From: Pseudomonas sp. SJZ074 | GTDB taxonomy: Bacteria > Pseudomonadota > Gammaproteobacteria > Pseudomonadales > Pseudomonadaceae | DNA: 64,000 nucleotides | NCBI RefSeq assembly: GCF_007828215.1 | Contig: NZ_VIUE01000001.1 | Span: 62,001 to 126,000, forward strand | Reading direction: 5' to 3' | Shown here: piece after piece, positions 26,902 through 36,336 of the stretch | Position numbering within the stretch: the first letter of the stretch is position 1 | Layout: the number at the start of each line of letters is the position of its first letter | The notes under the pieces: model-generated | The model's database searches: none | Seen by the model: only the letters and a program-made list of their open reading frames with translations | Told to the model about the DNA's origin: nothing | Made by a program: the position numbers and the translations under genes

Positions 26902-26991
26902 TGTGGGAGCGGGCTTGCTCGCGAATGCAGCGTGCCATTCAATGGATAAATTGACTGACCTACCGCATTCGCGAGCAAGCCCGCTCCCACA
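26902..26991. repeat. REPIN-like inverted repeat, GTGGGAGCG family
   Basis: TGTGGGAGCGGGCTTGCTCG at the left end is matched by its inverted copy CGAGCAAGCCCGCTCCCACA at the right end. It lies between convergent genes. Confidence 0.88.
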
Positions 26992-27006
26992 AGGGCCAGC
27001 GTGCGA

Positions 27007-28101
27007 TCAATCGTCGCTGACAGTAATGTTCGGCATCGCCGGTGCAGCCGCTTCCTGCAACACGATCCGCGCGCCCACATGACGGGCCAGTTCCTGATAG
27101 ACCATGGCGATCTGGCTGTCCGGCTCGGCGATCACCGTCGGCTTGCCGTTGTCCGCCTGTTCGCGGATCAGCATCGACAGCGGCAGCGAAGCCAGCAATT
27201 CGACGCCGTACTGGGTGGCCAGTTTTTCCCCGCCGCCTTCGCCGAACAGATGTTCAGCGTGCCCGCAGTTCGAACAGATGTGCACCGCCATGTTTTCCAC
27301 CACGCCCAGCACCGGGATGTTCACCTTGCGGAACATCTCCACACCCTTGCGGGCGTCCAGCAAGGCCAGGTCCTGGGGCGTGGTGACGATCACCGCACCG
27401 GCCACCGGGACCTTCTGCGCGAGGGTCAACTGGATATCGCCAGTGCCGGGCGGCATGTCGATCACCAGGTAATCCAGGTCGCCCCAGGCGGTCTGTGTCA
27501 CCAGTTGCAGCAAGGCACCGGACACCATCGGCCCGCGCCAGACCATCGGCGTGTTGTCGTCGGTCAGGAAGGCCATGGACATGACCTCCACGCCATGGGA
27601 CTGGATCGGCACGAACCACTTCTGGTCTTTGACCTGCGGCCGGGTGCCCTCGGCGATGCCGAACATGATGCCCTGGCTCGGGCCGTAGATGTCCGCGTCG
27701 AGCATCCCGACCTTCGCCCCTTCACGGGCCAGGGCCAGGGCCAGGTTGGCGGCGGTGGTGGACTTGCCCACACCACCCTTGCCCGAAGCCACGGCGATCA
27801 CGTTCTTGACGTTCGCCAATCCCGGCACCTGTGCCTGGGCCTTGTGCGGGGCGATCACGCTGGTGACATCGACTTTGGCGCTGGTCACACCGTCCAGGGC
27901 CTCGATGGCCATCTGCAGCATCTGCGCCCAACCGCTCTTGAACAGATCGGCGGCATAGCCGATTTCCAACTGGACACTGACACGCTCACCCTGGATATCG
28001 ATAGCGCGCACGCATCCGGCGCTGACCGGGTCCTGGTTCAGGTAGGGGTCGGTGTATTGGCGAAGGACGGCTTCCACCGTTGCGCGATTGACGGCGCTCA
28101 T
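27007..28101 (-). CDS. apbC: Mrp/ApbC-type iron-sulfur cluster carrier ATPase
   Basis: 364-residue P-loop ATPase of the Mrp/NBP35 family that carries and transfers [4Fe-4S] clusters. An N-terminal MIP18/DUF59 domain (to about residue 85) is followed by the deviant Walker A GKGGVGKST at about 107-115, DMPPGTGD (Walker B region), and the cluster-binding C-S-N-C in HICSNCGHAEHLFGEGG. Start is the ATG at 28101; an upstream GTG two codons earlier is less likely. Divergent from metG with a repeat element between. Confidence 0.93.
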   Translation of the reverse strand: MSAVNRATVEAVLRQYTDPYLNQDPVSAGCVRAIDIQGERVSVQLEIGYAADLFKSGWAQMLQMAIEALDGVTSAKVDVTSVIAPHKAQAQVPGLANVKNVIAVASGKGGVGKSTTAANLALALAREGAKVGMLDADIYGPSQGIMFGIAEGTRPQVKDQKWFVPIQSHGVEVMSMAFLTDDNTPMVWRGPMVSGALLQLVTQTAWGDLDYLVIDMPPGTGDIQLTLAQKVPVAGAVIVTTPQDLALLDARKGVEMFRKVNIPVLGVVENMAVHICSNCGHAEHLFGEGGGEKLATQYGVELLASLPLSMLIREQADNGKPTVIAEPDSQIAMVYQELARHVGARIVLQEAAAPAMPNITVSDD

Positions 28102-28173
28102 GGGCAACTCCGATAACAGGGCTAGAAAAACAGGTCGCTATCCTAGACCCGATTACCAGCATGTGAATACTTT

Positions 28174-28307
28174 TGTGGCGAGGGGATTTATCCCCGCTGG
28201 GGTGCGAAGCAGCCCCCCAGTCCACCCAACCGGATCAGTCTGGCACACCGAGTCGGCTGATTTCCGGGCTGCTTCGCAGCCCAGCAGGGATAAATCCCCT
28301 CGCCACA
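28174..28307. repeat. REPIN-like inverted repeat, GTGGCGAGG family
   Basis: TGTGGCGAGGGGATTTATCC at the left matches GGATAAATCCCCTCGCCACA at the right, with an inner inverted pair around GGGCTGCTTCGCAGCCC. It lies between the divergent mrp and metG genes. Confidence 0.88.
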
Positions 28308-28406
28308 GTTCACACTTTAACCCTCCCGAAACAGGCCCGAAGGGTGAAAAAAAGCCGCCGGCGCTTTATAGTGGCCGACCTCCGTTTCATCAAGTAGCCG
28401 AGCCCC

Positions 28407-30452
28407 ATGTCCGAGCCACGCAAGATTCTCGTCACCAGCGCCCTGCCCTATGCCAATGGTTCGATTCACCTCGGCCATATGCTGGAATACATCCAGACCG
28501 ATATGTGGACGCGCTTCCAGAAACATCGCGGCAACCAGTGCATCTATGTCTGCGCCGACGACGCCCACGGTTCGGCCATCATGCTGCGCGCGGAAAAGGA
28601 AGGCATCACCCCGGAACAACTGATCGCCAACGTCCAGGCCGAGCACAGCGCCGACTTTGCCGAGTTCCTGGTGGACTTCGACAACTTCCACTCCACTCAC
28701 GCCGAAGAAAACCGTGAGCTGTCGAGCCAGATCTACCTGAAGCTGCGTGACGCCGGGCACATCGCCACTCGTTCGGTCACCCAGTATTTCGACCCGGAAA
28801 AGAACATGTTCCTGGCCGACCGCTTCATCAAGGGCACCTGCCCGAAATGCGGAACCGAAGACCAATACGGCGACAACTGCGAAAAATGCGGCGCCACCTA
28901 CGCACCAACCGACCTGAAAGACCCGAAATCGGCGATTTCCGGCGCCACCCCGGTGCTCAGGGACTCCCAGCATTTCTTCTTCAAGCTGCCGGATTTCCAA
29001 GAGATGCTGCAAACCTGGACCCGCAGCGGCACGTTGCACGACGCGGTGGCCAACAAACTCGCCGAATGGCTCGACTCGGGCCTGCAGGAGTGGGACATTT
29101 CCCGCGATGCGCCGTACTTCGGCTTCGAAATCCCCGGCGAGCCCGGCAAGTATTTCTACGTGTGGCTGGATGCGCCCATCGGCTACATGGCGAGCTTCAA
29201 GAACCTTTGCGATCGCACGCCTGGGCTGGACTTCGACGCGTTCTGGGGCAAGGATTCCACTGCCGAGGTGTATCACTTCATCGGCAAGGACATCGTCAAC
29301 TTCCACGCGCTGTTCTGGCCCGCCATGCTCGAAGGCGCCGGTTTCCGCAAGCCGACCGGCATCAACGTCCACGGCTACCTGACCGTCAATGGCCAGAAGA
29401 TGTCCAAGTCCCGCGGCACCTTCATCAAGGCCCGGACCTACCTGGACCACCTGTCGCCGGAATACCTGCGCTACTACTACGCGGCCAAGCTCGGCCGCGG
29501 CGTCGACGACCTCGACCTGAACCTCGAAGACTTCGTGCAGAAGGTCAACTCCGACCTGGTGGGCAAGGTCGTCAACATTGCCAGCCGTTGCGCCGGGTTC
29601 ATTCATAAGGGCAACGCCGGGGTCCTGGTCGCCGGTAACGCCGCGCCGGAACTGACCGACGCTTTCCTGGCGGCGGCACCCAGCATCGCCGATGCCTACG
29701 AGAGCCGCGACTTTGCCCGTGCCATGCGCGAAATCATGGCCCTGGCCGACCGCGCCAATGCCTGGATCGCCGACAAGGCCCCGTGGTCGCTGGCCAAGCA
29801 GGAAGGCAAGCAGGACGAAGTCCAGGCCATCTGCGCCTTGGGCATCAACCTGTTCCGCCAGTTGGTGATCTTCCTCAAGCCAGTGCTGCCGTTGCTGGCC
29901 GCTGATGCCGAAGCGTTCCTGAACGTCGCGCCGCTGACCTGGAACGACCACCAGACACTGCTGAGCAACCATCAGTTGAACGCGTTCAAGCCATTGATGA
30001 CCCGTATCGATGCCACCAAGGTCCAAGCCATGATCGACGCCTCCAAGGAAGACTTGGCCGCCAGCCAGACCGACACCGGCGGCCCGACCGGCAACGGCGA
30101 GTTGACCAAGGATCCGTTGTCGCCGGAAATCGACTTCGACGCTTTCGCTGCCGTTGACCTGCGCGTGGCGCTGATCGTCAAGGCCGAAGCCGTCGAAGGG
30201 GCCGACAAGCTGCTGCGCCTGACCCTGGACATCGGCGATGAGCAACGCAACGTGTTCTCCGGTATCAAGAGTGCCTACCCGGACCCGGCCAAGCTCGAAG
30301 GCCGGTTGACGATGATGATCGCCAACCTCAAGCCGCGCAAAATGCGCTTCGGCATCTCTGAAGGTATGGTGATGGCGGCGGGCCCAGGCGGCGAGGAAAT
30401 CTACCTGCTGAGCCCCGACAGCGGCGCCAAGCCGGGTCAGCGGATCAAGTAA
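28407..30452 (+). CDS. metG: Methionyl-tRNA synthetase
   Basis: 681-residue class I aminoacyl-tRNA synthetase charging tRNA-Met. HIGH-type motif HLGHM (about residues 22-26), zinc knuckle [17 protein letters not shown] (about 144-160), KMSKS at about 330, anticodon-binding helices, and a C-terminal tRNA-binding (Trbp111-type) dimerisation domain from about residue 580 ending [10 protein letters not shown]. Full length for the two-domain bacterial form. Ends at a perfect terminator hairpin. Confidence 0.97.
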   Translation: MSEPRKILVTSALPYANGSIHLGHMLEYIQTDMWTRFQKHRGNQCIYVCADDAHGSAIMLRAEKEGITPEQLIANVQAEHSADFAEFLVDFDNFHSTHAEENRELSSQIYLKLRDAGHIATRSVTQYFDPEKNMFLADRFIKGTCPKCGTEDQYGDNCEKCGATYAPTDLKDPKSAISGATPVLRDSQHFFFKLPDFQEMLQTWTRSGTLHDAVANKLAEWLDSGLQEWDISRDAPYFGFEIPGEPGKYFYVWLDAPIGYMASFKNLCDRTPGLDFDAFWGKDSTAEVYHFIGKDIVNFHALFWPAMLEGAGFRKPTGINVHGYLTVNGQKMSKSRGTFIKARTYLDHLSPEYLRYYYAAKLGRGVDDLDLNLEDFVQKVNSDLVGKVVNIASRCAGFIHKGNAGVLVAGNAAPELTDAFLAAAPSIADAYESRDFARAMREIMALADRANAWIADKAPWSLAKQEGKQDEVQAICALGINLFRQLVIFLKPVLPLLAADAEAFLNVAPLTWNDHQTLLSNHQLNAFKPLMTRIDATKVQAMIDASKEDLAASQTDTGGPTGNGELTKDPLSPEIDFDAFAAVDLRVALIVKAEAVEGADKLLRLTLDIGDEQRNVFSGIKSAYPDPAKLEGRLTMMIANLKPRKMRFGISEGMVMAAGPGGEEIYLLSPDSGAKPGQRIK

Positions 30453-30472
30453 AGCGGCTGTACGTTGCACCG

Positions 30473-30508
30473 ATCCCACAGACGCTTTGCAAGCGGCTGT
30501 GGGATTTT
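30473..30508 (+). terminator. metG intrinsic terminator
   Basis: ATCCCACAG pairs with CTGTGGGAT and the inner CGCTT pairs with AAGCG around TGC; TTTT follows. Confidence 0.85.
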
Positions 30509-30569
30509 CATATCTGGCCTGCCGGATAATGCCTAATCTTGTAACAGGTTCTTTGTCGCCCAATAGCTC

Positions 30570-31142
30570 ATGTCCGACCTCCTTCTCACATTGCTCGGCA
30601 CCGCCCTGATCAACAACCTGGTGTTGCATTGGCCGCTGGGCGTCGATCCGCTGCTGAAGGCTGGCGGAAGACGGCAGGTCCATGCCCTGGGCCTGGCCTC
30701 GACATGCCTGATGCCGATGGTCGGCACCCTGGGTTACCTGATCGACCACTGGCTGCTGATGCCGGCAGGCCTGACGTCGCTGCGCCTGTTCGCCTGGCTG
30801 CCCCTGAGCGTCCTGCTGATCAGGCCGTTACTGCGCCTGCTGGCACGTTGGCTGCCGACACTGCCGTTCAAGGGATTGTGGCCACTGTTGCTTGGCAACG
30901 CCGGCATACTGGGTGTCACGCTGCTCAATAGCCTGGACGATCAGGGGCTGGCCCACGCCATTGCCTTGAGCCTGGGTGCCGGACTGGGCTTCTGGCTGGT
31001 GTTGAGCCTGTTCGACGATTTGCGCCAGCGCACCCTCGATAATGATATTCCCCTACCCTTTCGAGGCCTGCCTGTTCAGTTGATTGCCGCCGGTTTGATG
31101 GCGGTGGCGTTCCTTGGATTACGCGGGCTGGTCAAGACATGA
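30570..31142 (+). CDS. rnfA: RnfA-like membrane subunit lacking the cluster cysteines
   Basis: 190-residue membrane protein with about six hydrophobic helices, recognisable as RnfA/RsxA by [17 protein letters not shown], the central [19 protein letters not shown] and the C-terminal [28 protein letters not shown]. Known RnfA has two cysteines that ligate an intramembrane 2Fe-2S cluster, in LGLCPF and TNCAVLG. Here these positions read LGVDPL and GNAGILG, so both are gone. Stop overlaps the rnfB start (ATGA). Family assignment is fair to good, but function in electron transfer must differ from the canonical complex or be lost. Confidence 0.78.
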   Translation: MSDLLLTLLGTALINNLVLHWPLGVDPLLKAGGRRQVHALGLASTCLMPMVGTLGYLIDHWLLMPAGLTSLRLFAWLPLSVLLIRPLLRLLARWLPTLPFKGLWPLLLGNAGILGVTLLNSLDDQGLAHAIALSLGAGLGFWLVLSLFDDLRQRTLDNDIPLPFRGLPVQLIAAGLMAVAFLGLRGLVKT

Positions 31143-32152
31143 ACCTGATTCAACGTATCGATGCCCTGCTACCGCAAACCCAATGCGGCAAGTGCGGTCA
31201 CCCGGGGTGCAAGCCCTACGCCGAAGGCATCGCCGAGGGCGAACCGATCAACAAATGCCCACCCGGTGCAAGCGAAACCATCGCCGCCCTGGCCGACCTG
31301 CTGAAAATACCGGTACTGGAACTCGATACCAGCCGCGGCTCGGCCCCGGCACAAATAGCCTTCATCCGTGAGGCCGAATGCATCGGCTGCACCAAGTGCA
31401 TCCAGGCCTGCCCGGTGGACGCGATTGTCGGCGCGGCAAAGCTGATGCACACCGTTCTCATCGACGAATGCACGGGCTGCGATCTCTGCGTGGCCCCCTG
31501 CCCGGTCGACTGCATTGAAATGCGGCCCCTGCCTCCGACAACCGTGGTGCCGGTTGTCGGAGGCCTGGCCTTCAGTCCCGAGGAACACCAGGCCCGTACC
31601 GCCAAGCGCAACCATGCCCGGCGACGCTTCGAACAACGCACTGCGCGTTTACTTCGCGAGGAAGAGCAGCGTCAGGCGGAGCGCCTGGCCCGAACCCAGC
31701 ATGCCGCCAAATCCCAAGCCCAGCCCCAGACCAGCGATCCGGTGCAAGCCGCACTGGAACGGGTGCGCGCGCAAAAAGCCGCCAGCGCCGACGCCGCGCT
31801 GAAAAAGGCCAAGGTCGACCTGGCCATGAGCCGGGCACAATTGAATAAATCCTTGAAGGCATTCGGCCATCCGCCGACGTTTGAGCAGCAGTCGCAACTG
31901 ATCCTGCTGCAACGCCAGTACGAAGCAGCGGAGCAGGCCTTGGCGCAATTGGAAAACACCGCGCTACCCACCCCAACAGCCCCTGCACCGGCGCAGGATG
32001 CCGAACTGAAGCGGGCGAAGATTCAACTGGCGATGCGGCGCGCGGAGCTCAGCAAAGCCCGGGCTGCGGCAGCCCCGGACGCAGACGTACAGGCGTTGGA
32101 ACAAGCGGTCAAAAACGCCGAACGCCAGGTGGACGCTCATGCCACTTCCTGA
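31139..32152 (+). CDS. rnfB: RnfB-like iron-sulfur protein without membrane anchor, with long helical tail
   Basis: 337 residues. The N-terminal Fe-S domain follows RnfB closely: [20 protein letters not shown] with Cys16, 19, 24 and Cys40, then two ferredoxin clusters ([13 protein letters not shown] and [13 protein letters not shown]). The hydrophobic anchor that precedes this domain in canonical RnfB is missing; the protein starts directly at [15 protein letters not shown]. After residue 150 comes a charged Ala/Gln/Lys/Arg tail with two copies of LKxAKxxLAMxRAxL (residues 221-235 and 290-304) and a [16 protein letters not shown] segment like the C-terminal tail of RnfC. Electron carrier by homology; partner unknown. 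Confidence 0.85.
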   Translation: MNLIQRIDALLPQTQCGKCGHPGCKPYAEGIAEGEPINKCPPGASETIAALADLLKIPVLELDTSRGSAPAQIAFIREAECIGCTKCIQACPVDAIVGAAKLMHTVLIDECTGCDLCVAPCPVDCIEMRPLPPTTVVPVVGGLAFSPEEHQARTAKRNHARRRFEQRTARLLREEEQRQAERLARTQHAAKSQAQPQTSDPVQAALERVRAQKAASADAALKKAKVDLAMSRAQLNKSLKAFGHPPTFEQQSQLILLQRQYEAAEQALAQLENTALPTPTAPAPAQDAELKRAKIQLAMRRAELSKARAAAAPDADVQALEQAVKNAERQVDAHATS

Positions 32153-33125
32153 GGCCCCGGAGGAGCGGCTGCGGCAAGCGATGATGCGCGTGCTGTTGGC
32201 CACGCTACCCGGCGTGCTGGTACTGATGTGGTTCTATGGCTGGGGCATAATCCTCAACCTGTTGCTGTCCGGGATCACCGCATTGGCGGTCGAAGCACTG
32301 GTGCTGCGCTTGCGGCATCGACCGCTCAAAGCCGAACTGAGCGACGGCAGCGCGCTGGTCAGCGCCACATTGCTGGCCCTGGCCTTGCCGGCCTATTGTC
32401 CATGGTGGCTGACGGTTACTGCGGCCGCCTGCGCCTTGTTGTTCGGCAAGCACCTGTGGGGCGGCGTCGGCAACAACCCGTTCAACCCGGCCATGCTCGG
32501 TTACGCCCTGATGCTGGTGGCATTCCCCGTCCACATGAGTCAATGGCCAATGCCCCATGGCGTCGGCTTGCTTGAAGGCCTGCAACAGGTGGTTGGCATT
32601 CATCCCAGCCCCGATGCCTGGGCCGGCGCGACAGCGTTGGACAGCCTGCGTATTAACAAAAGCCTGACCATTGATGAGTTGTTCGCCAGCCATCCGGCGT
32701 TCGGACGTTTTGGCGGTCGCGGGGTCGAATGGATCAACCTGGCGTTCCTGGCGGGCGGTCTGTTTCTGCTGCAACAACGCGTGTTCAGTTGGCATGCGCC
32801 AGTAGGCATGCTGGCCGGCCTGTTCACCATCAGTCTGTTGTGCTGGAACGGCTCGGGCTCGGACTCCCATGGCTCTCCACTGTTTCATCTGCTGACAGGG
32901 GCAACCCTGCTGGGAGCGTTTTTCATCGTGACCGAACCGGTCTCGGGGCCCAAGGCGCCGCTCGCTCGCCTGCTGTTCGGCGCAGGCGTGGGACTGCTGG
33001 TCTATCTGATCCGCATCTGGGGTGGCTATCCGGACGGCGTGGCCTTTGCGGTGCTGCTGATGAACCTCGGGGTGCCGGCGCTGGAGCGTTTCGTCGAGGC
33101 ACGGCAGGGACGGCCAGCACCATGA
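32139..33125 (+). CDS. rnfD: RnfD-like membrane flavoprotein subunit
   Basis: 328-residue membrane protein with about ten hydrophobic segments, of the NqrB/RnfD family. [20 protein letters not shown] and [20 protein letters not shown] are typical. The covalent FMN site is present as AGAT with Thr165 ([14 protein letters not shown]). Overlaps the end of rnfB by 14 bases, so no room exists for rnfC, which normally lies between rnfB and rnfD. rnfG starts at its stop codon (ATGA). Confidence 0.85.
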   Translation: MPLPEAPEERLRQAMMRVLLATLPGVLVLMWFYGWGIILNLLLSGITALAVEALVLRLRHRPLKAELSDGSALVSATLLALALPAYCPWWLTVTAAACALLFGKHLWGGVGNNPFNPAMLGYALMLVAFPVHMSQWPMPHGVGLLEGLQQVVGIHPSPDAWAGATALDSLRINKSLTIDELFASHPAFGRFGGRGVEWINLAFLAGGLFLLQQRVFSWHAPVGMLAGLFTISLLCWNGSGSDSHGSPLFHLLTGATLLGAFFIVTEPVSGPKAPLARLLFGAGVGLLVYLIRIWGGYPDGVAFAVLLMNLGVPALERFVEARQGRPAP

Positions 33126-33736
33126 GAAATAATCCCGGCGGTCTTGCCCTCCTGGCGCTGTTGACCGTTCTCGGTCTCGGCGCCACTTACCTCATGCAAA
33201 TCGGCACTGCCGAGCGCATCGAGGTCCAGCAACAGACCCTCGCGAACAGAGCCCTGCTCGAGGTCTTGCCCACCAACCTGTACGACAACCAGCCATTGGC
33301 ACAACCGGTGTTGACGGAGCCGGTCCCCCTGGCCCATAGCACGCTGCTGGGCGGTTACCTCGCGACCCATGCCGGCCAACCCGCCGCTGTGCTGTTACGC
33401 AGCCAGGCGTTGGGCTACGAAGGCAGCATCGAACTGCTGATCGCCATCGACCCGTCGGGCCATCTGCTGGGTGTGAAAACCCTGCGCCAAGCCGAAACAC
33501 CGGGATTGGGGGCGGCCATTGCCAGTTGGCCGAACGCCTGGCTGCAGAGTTTCACCGGTAAATCCCGCGGGGCTCCCAACGACAGCGGTTGGGCGTTGAA
33601 AAAGGACCAGGGGCAATTCGATCAACTGGCCGGCGCAACGGTGACCTCCCGGGCGGTGCTCCAGGCCGTACACGATGCGCTGCGCTATTTCGACGAACAC
33701 AAGGCACCGTTGACCGGAGGCGTTGCCCATGAATAA
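33122..33736 (+). CDS. rnfG: RnfG-like flavin-binding subunit
   Basis: 204-residue protein with one N-terminal membrane helix (GLALLALLTVLGLGATYLM) and a periplasmic FMN-binding domain of the NqrC/RnfG family. The flavin attachment motif S/T-G-A-T-x-T/S appears as AGATVTS with Thr173. GYEGSIELLIAIDPSGHLLGVKTLRQAETPGLG is highly typical. The start is the ATG at 33122 overlapping the rnfD stop; it overlaps rnfE by 8 bases. Likely flavinylated if an ApbE-type transferase is encoded elsewhere; none is in this window. Confidence 0.86.
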   Translation: MRNNPGGLALLALLTVLGLGATYLMQIGTAERIEVQQQTLANRALLEVLPTNLYDNQPLAQPVLTEPVPLAHSTLLGGYLATHAGQPAAVLLRSQALGYEGSIELLIAIDPSGHLLGVKTLRQAETPGLGAAIASWPNAWLQSFTGKSRGAPNDSGWALKKDQGQFDQLAGATVTSRAVLQAVHDALRYFDEHKAPLTGGVAHE

Positions 33737-34259
33737 ACAATCACTGACCCGCGGCCTGCTGCTCGTGCCTTTGGTCGGCGCCAGCAACTCATTGATCAAT
33801 GCGCTGGGCCTGTGGGCGGCATGGACGTTGATCAGCGGCGGCCACGGCTTGGCAATGGGCCTCGTGCGGCCGCGCCTGAGCGCCTATCAGCGCTTGCTGA
33901 CCTCTGTCATCCTGGCCGCTACCCTGACCGCCTGCGCCAGCCTGGTCGTGCAGGGCTGGTGGCTGGAATGGTACCGGCCGGTGAACCTTTACATCGGCTG
34001 GATAGCCTTGAGCTGCGTGGCGCAGGAACACGACCGCTCATTCATCGAGCCGCGCCTGCCCGGCTATCTCACGCTGACGGGACTGTTTGGCCTGTTGATG
34101 CTCGGCATGGGCGCGCTGCGCGAACTGATCGGCAAGGGCACGCCATTGGCCTTGATTGCCCCCGGAGGATTCCTGCTGCTCGGCCTGTTGCTGGCGGCCT
34201 ACCAGGCTTGGATGCTTGCCCAAACCCAATCACCCCGCGAGGAAACGCCGCGCCCATGA
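33729..34259 (+). CDS. rnfE: RnfE-like membrane subunit, shortened and cysteine-poor
   Basis: 176-residue membrane protein at the rnfE position. Similarity to RnfE/RsxE is weak but visible in LVGASNSLINALGL near the N-terminus and in GMGALRELIGKGTPLALIAPGGFLLLGLLLAAYQAWM at the C-terminus. The first cluster cysteine (LGLCPL in E. coli RsxE) reads LLLVPL here, while a Cys remains in IALSCVAQ. It is shorter than E. coli RsxE (231 residues). Coupled to nth through an ATGA overlap. Function in a canonical Rnf complex is doubtful. Confidence 0.72.
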   Translation: MNKQSLTRGLLLVPLVGASNSLINALGLWAAWTLISGGHGLAMGLVRPRLSAYQRLLTSVILAATLTACASLVVQGWWLEWYRPVNLYIGWIALSCVAQEHDRSFIEPRLPGYLTLTGLFGLLMLGMGALRELIGKGTPLALIAPGGFLLLGLLLAAYQAWMLAQTQSPREETPRP

Positions 34260-34894
34260 ACGCCGCAAAACGCCTGGAAATATTTCGTCGCTTTCACGAA
34301 GACAATCCCGAGCCGAAAACCGAACTGGCCTACTCCTCGCCGTTCGAGTTGTTGATCGCAGTGATCCTCTCGGCACAGTCCACCGATGTCGGCGTCAACA
34401 AGGCCACGGCCAAGCTGTTTCCGGTGGCCAACACCCCAGAGGCAATCCATGCCCTGGGTGTCGAGGGGCTATCGGAGTACATCAAGACCATCGGCCTGTT
34501 CAACAGCAAAGCAAAGAACGTGATCGAAACCTGCCGCCTGCTGATCGAGCGTCATGGCAGTGTCGTTCCCCAGACCCGCGAGGCGCTGGAAGCCCTTCCC
34601 GGCGTAGGCCGCAAGACCGCCAACGTGGTCCTCAATACTGCATTCCGCCAGTTGACCATGGCCGTGGACACCCACATTTTCCGGGTCAGCAACCGCACCG
34701 GCCTGGCGCCGGGCAAGAACGTGGTGGAAGTGGAGAAGAAGCTGATGAAGTTCGTGCCCAAGGAGTACCTTCTCGACTCCCATCACTGGCTGATCCTGCA
34801 TGGGCGCTACGTCTGCCTGGCACGCAAGCCCCGCTGCGGCAGTTGTCGGATCGAAGACCTGTGCGAATACAAGGACAAGACCTCTGACGATTGA
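34256..34894 (+). CDS. nth: Endonuclease III
   Basis: 212-residue DNA glycosylase/AP lyase that removes oxidised pyrimidines. Helix-hairpin-helix LPGVGRKTANVV with the catalytic Lys, the downstream MAVDTHIFRVSNR carrying the catalytic Asp, and the C-terminal 4Fe-4S ligands C-x6-C-x2-C-x5-C (CLARKPRCGSCRIEDLC). Full length. It is the last gene of the Rnf-like operon, as in many gamma-proteobacteria. Confidence 0.97.
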   Translation: MNAAKRLEIFRRFHEDNPEPKTELAYSSPFELLIAVILSAQSTDVGVNKATAKLFPVANTPEAIHALGVEGLSEYIKTIGLFNSKAKNVIETCRLLIERHGSVVPQTREALEALPGVGRKTANVVLNTAFRQLTMAVDTHIFRVSNRTGLAPGKNVVEVEKKLMKFVPKEYLLDSHHWLILHGRYVCLARKPRCGSCRIEDLCEYKDKTSDD

Positions 34895-35001
34895 GCCGTT
34901 ATTGCCTTTATGGATTCATCGATTGAAAAAATCTTTTTTACCCGCTCGTGGTTTATCGATATAAGGTGCCCCAAAGGCAGTCTTAGCCTGGAGTCGAACC
35001 C

Positions 35002-35181
35002 ATGAGTACTGGCAAAGAACAACTGGATGTAGAAGACGATTTCATCGCCGTTGAAACTGAAGACGCCGAACCGGTGGTGGAAGTGCCCAAGACCAACCTG
35101 AGCAAGCGTCGCACCATCGACAACCTGCTGGAAGACCGTCGCCTGCAGAAGCAGCTGGCCGAGTACGACTTTGACCTCTGA
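35002..35181 (+). CDS. Small acidic PA3496-family protein
   Basis: 59-residue protein MSTGKEQLDVEDDFIAVETE followed by a basic helical part (TNLSKRRTIDNLLEDRRLQKQ) ending AEYDFDL. The place after nth and the KRR...DNLLEDRRL segment match the PA3496 family of Pseudomonas small proteins. An AGCCTGGAG lies just upstream of the ATG and a clean terminator follows the stop, supporting a real gene. Function unknown. Confidence 0.82.
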   Translation: MSTGKEQLDVEDDFIAVETEDAEPVVEVPKTNLSKRRTIDNLLEDRRLQKQLAEYDFDL

Positions 35182-35186
35182 CACGT

Positions 35187-35214
35187 AAAAGCCTCCCTGG
35201 TGGAGGCTTTTTAC
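35187..35214 (+). terminator. Intrinsic terminator after the PA3496-like gene
   Basis: AAAAGCCTCC pairs with GGAGGCTTTT around a CTGGT loop, with T tract. It also serves the convergent regulator gene. Confidence 0.85.
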
Positions 35215-35235
35215 TGAGTACGCGTGACCGAAACC

Positions 35236-35862
35236 TCACACCAACCCGTTACGCTGTGCCAGCTCGATCAGGTCGACCAGCGAACGGGCATTGAGCTTCA
35301 ACAACAAGCGGGTCTTGTAGGTACTGACGGTCTTGTTGCTCAAGAACATCCCGTCTGCAATTTCCTTGTTGGTTTTTCCGCGAGCCAGTTGTTGCAGCAC
35401 CATCATTTCTCGTCCAGACAAGCGATCCACCATATCGGACTCGCTGGCATTACCCAGACTCGAACGCACCGTGTGCAACGCCTGGTTGGGAAAATAGCTG
35501 TAGCCGGAGAGTACCGCCTTTATCGCACTCAACAATTCCGTGAGATCCTGTTGCTTGCATACATATCCGGCCGCCCCCGTCTGCATGCATCGCATCGAAA
35601 AATGCCCGGGTGCCTGGGAAGTCAGCACCAGCACTTTCAACGGTGAAGGGTTGGCGGTCAGACGCGCAATGACCTCCAATCCATCCAACTTCGGAATACC
35701 AATATCCAGGATGACAATATCAGGGGCTTGCTCCCGGGCAAGTTGTAACGCATCGACGCCGTTATCCGTTTCGGCAATAACTTCATAACCATGACGCTCC
35801 ATCAGTAAACGTACAGCAAGACGAATGACGGGATGATCATCGACGATCAGCACTTTATTCAT
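35236..35862 (-). CDS. Orphan NarL/LuxR-family response regulator
   Basis: 208-residue response regulator: receiver domain with MNKVLIVDDHPVIRLAVR and phosphoacceptor Asp in IVILDIGIPKLDG, then a LuxR-type helix-turn-helix (LSGREMMVLQQLARGKTNKEIADGMFLSNKTVSTYKTRLLLKL). The start is the ATG at 35862. No sensor kinase gene is adjacent, so its partner lies elsewhere. Similar regulators in Pseudomonas resemble EvgA/BvgA-type proteins. The divergent upstream region is AT-rich and long, suggesting complex control. Targets unknown. Confidence 0.87.
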   Translation of the reverse strand: MNKVLIVDDHPVIRLAVRLLMERHGYEVIAETDNGVDALQLAREQAPDIVILDIGIPKLDGLEVIARLTANPSPLKVLVLTSQAPGHFSMRCMQTGAAGYVCKQQDLTELLSAIKAVLSGYSYFPNQALHTVRSSLGNASESDMVDRLSGREMMVLQQLARGKTNKEIADGMFLSNKTVSTYKTRLLLKLNARSLVDLIELAQRNGLV

Positions 35863-36336
35863 GGGCAAATCCAACTTCGCTGTTCGAATTTTTAGAGCAG
35901 GCACAATAGCCTAGTCATTTCTACCTTGGCATGCCGCGCCCCCTGGCCGCCCACACCGAAAGACGCAACCTACAGGCAACACAGAAAATTCCTACAAATT
36001 CCCGTAGAAATAATGTGTCATGAATAGGTCAGCAGAACCCGAGGAGCGCTTCCTTGGTTCCCGCGCTCCTATGAACAGCGTGGCTTTGACCCTAGGAAAC
36101 CACTCTTTTTACATGAGGACAGGCACTCGGCCGCTCATAAAAAGTAACCGATTTATTTATCCATAAATCAAATTTCCTCCCACCCAAGCAACAGAATTCA
36201 TATAAAAGATCAGGACCACCTCATATAACTATTACTAGAAGACGTCTCCTTTTCGTCATTCAACGCCTTGACCTCAACCCTTTTCAAACTTTACTCAACT
36301 TAAACTACCGAACTGGATCACCCATGAGCATTCATC
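35863..36336. other. Long AT-rich intergenic region
   Basis: About 470 bases with no convincing gene and visibly richer in A and T than the rest of the window. It contains one hairpin, AGGAGCGC/GCGCTCCT with a 13-base loop at 36042-36070, without a T tract. It could hold divergent promoters or a small RNA, but nothing specific can be named. Confidence 0.4.

Noticed and set aside
28317..30749. An open frame of about 810 residues runs antisense to metG
   Set aside because: It is a mirror of a GC-rich gene with strong third-position bias, its composition is uninformative, and metG is unmistakable. Similar antisense frames over groEL, cpxA-like, glpK and glpD were rejected for the same reason.
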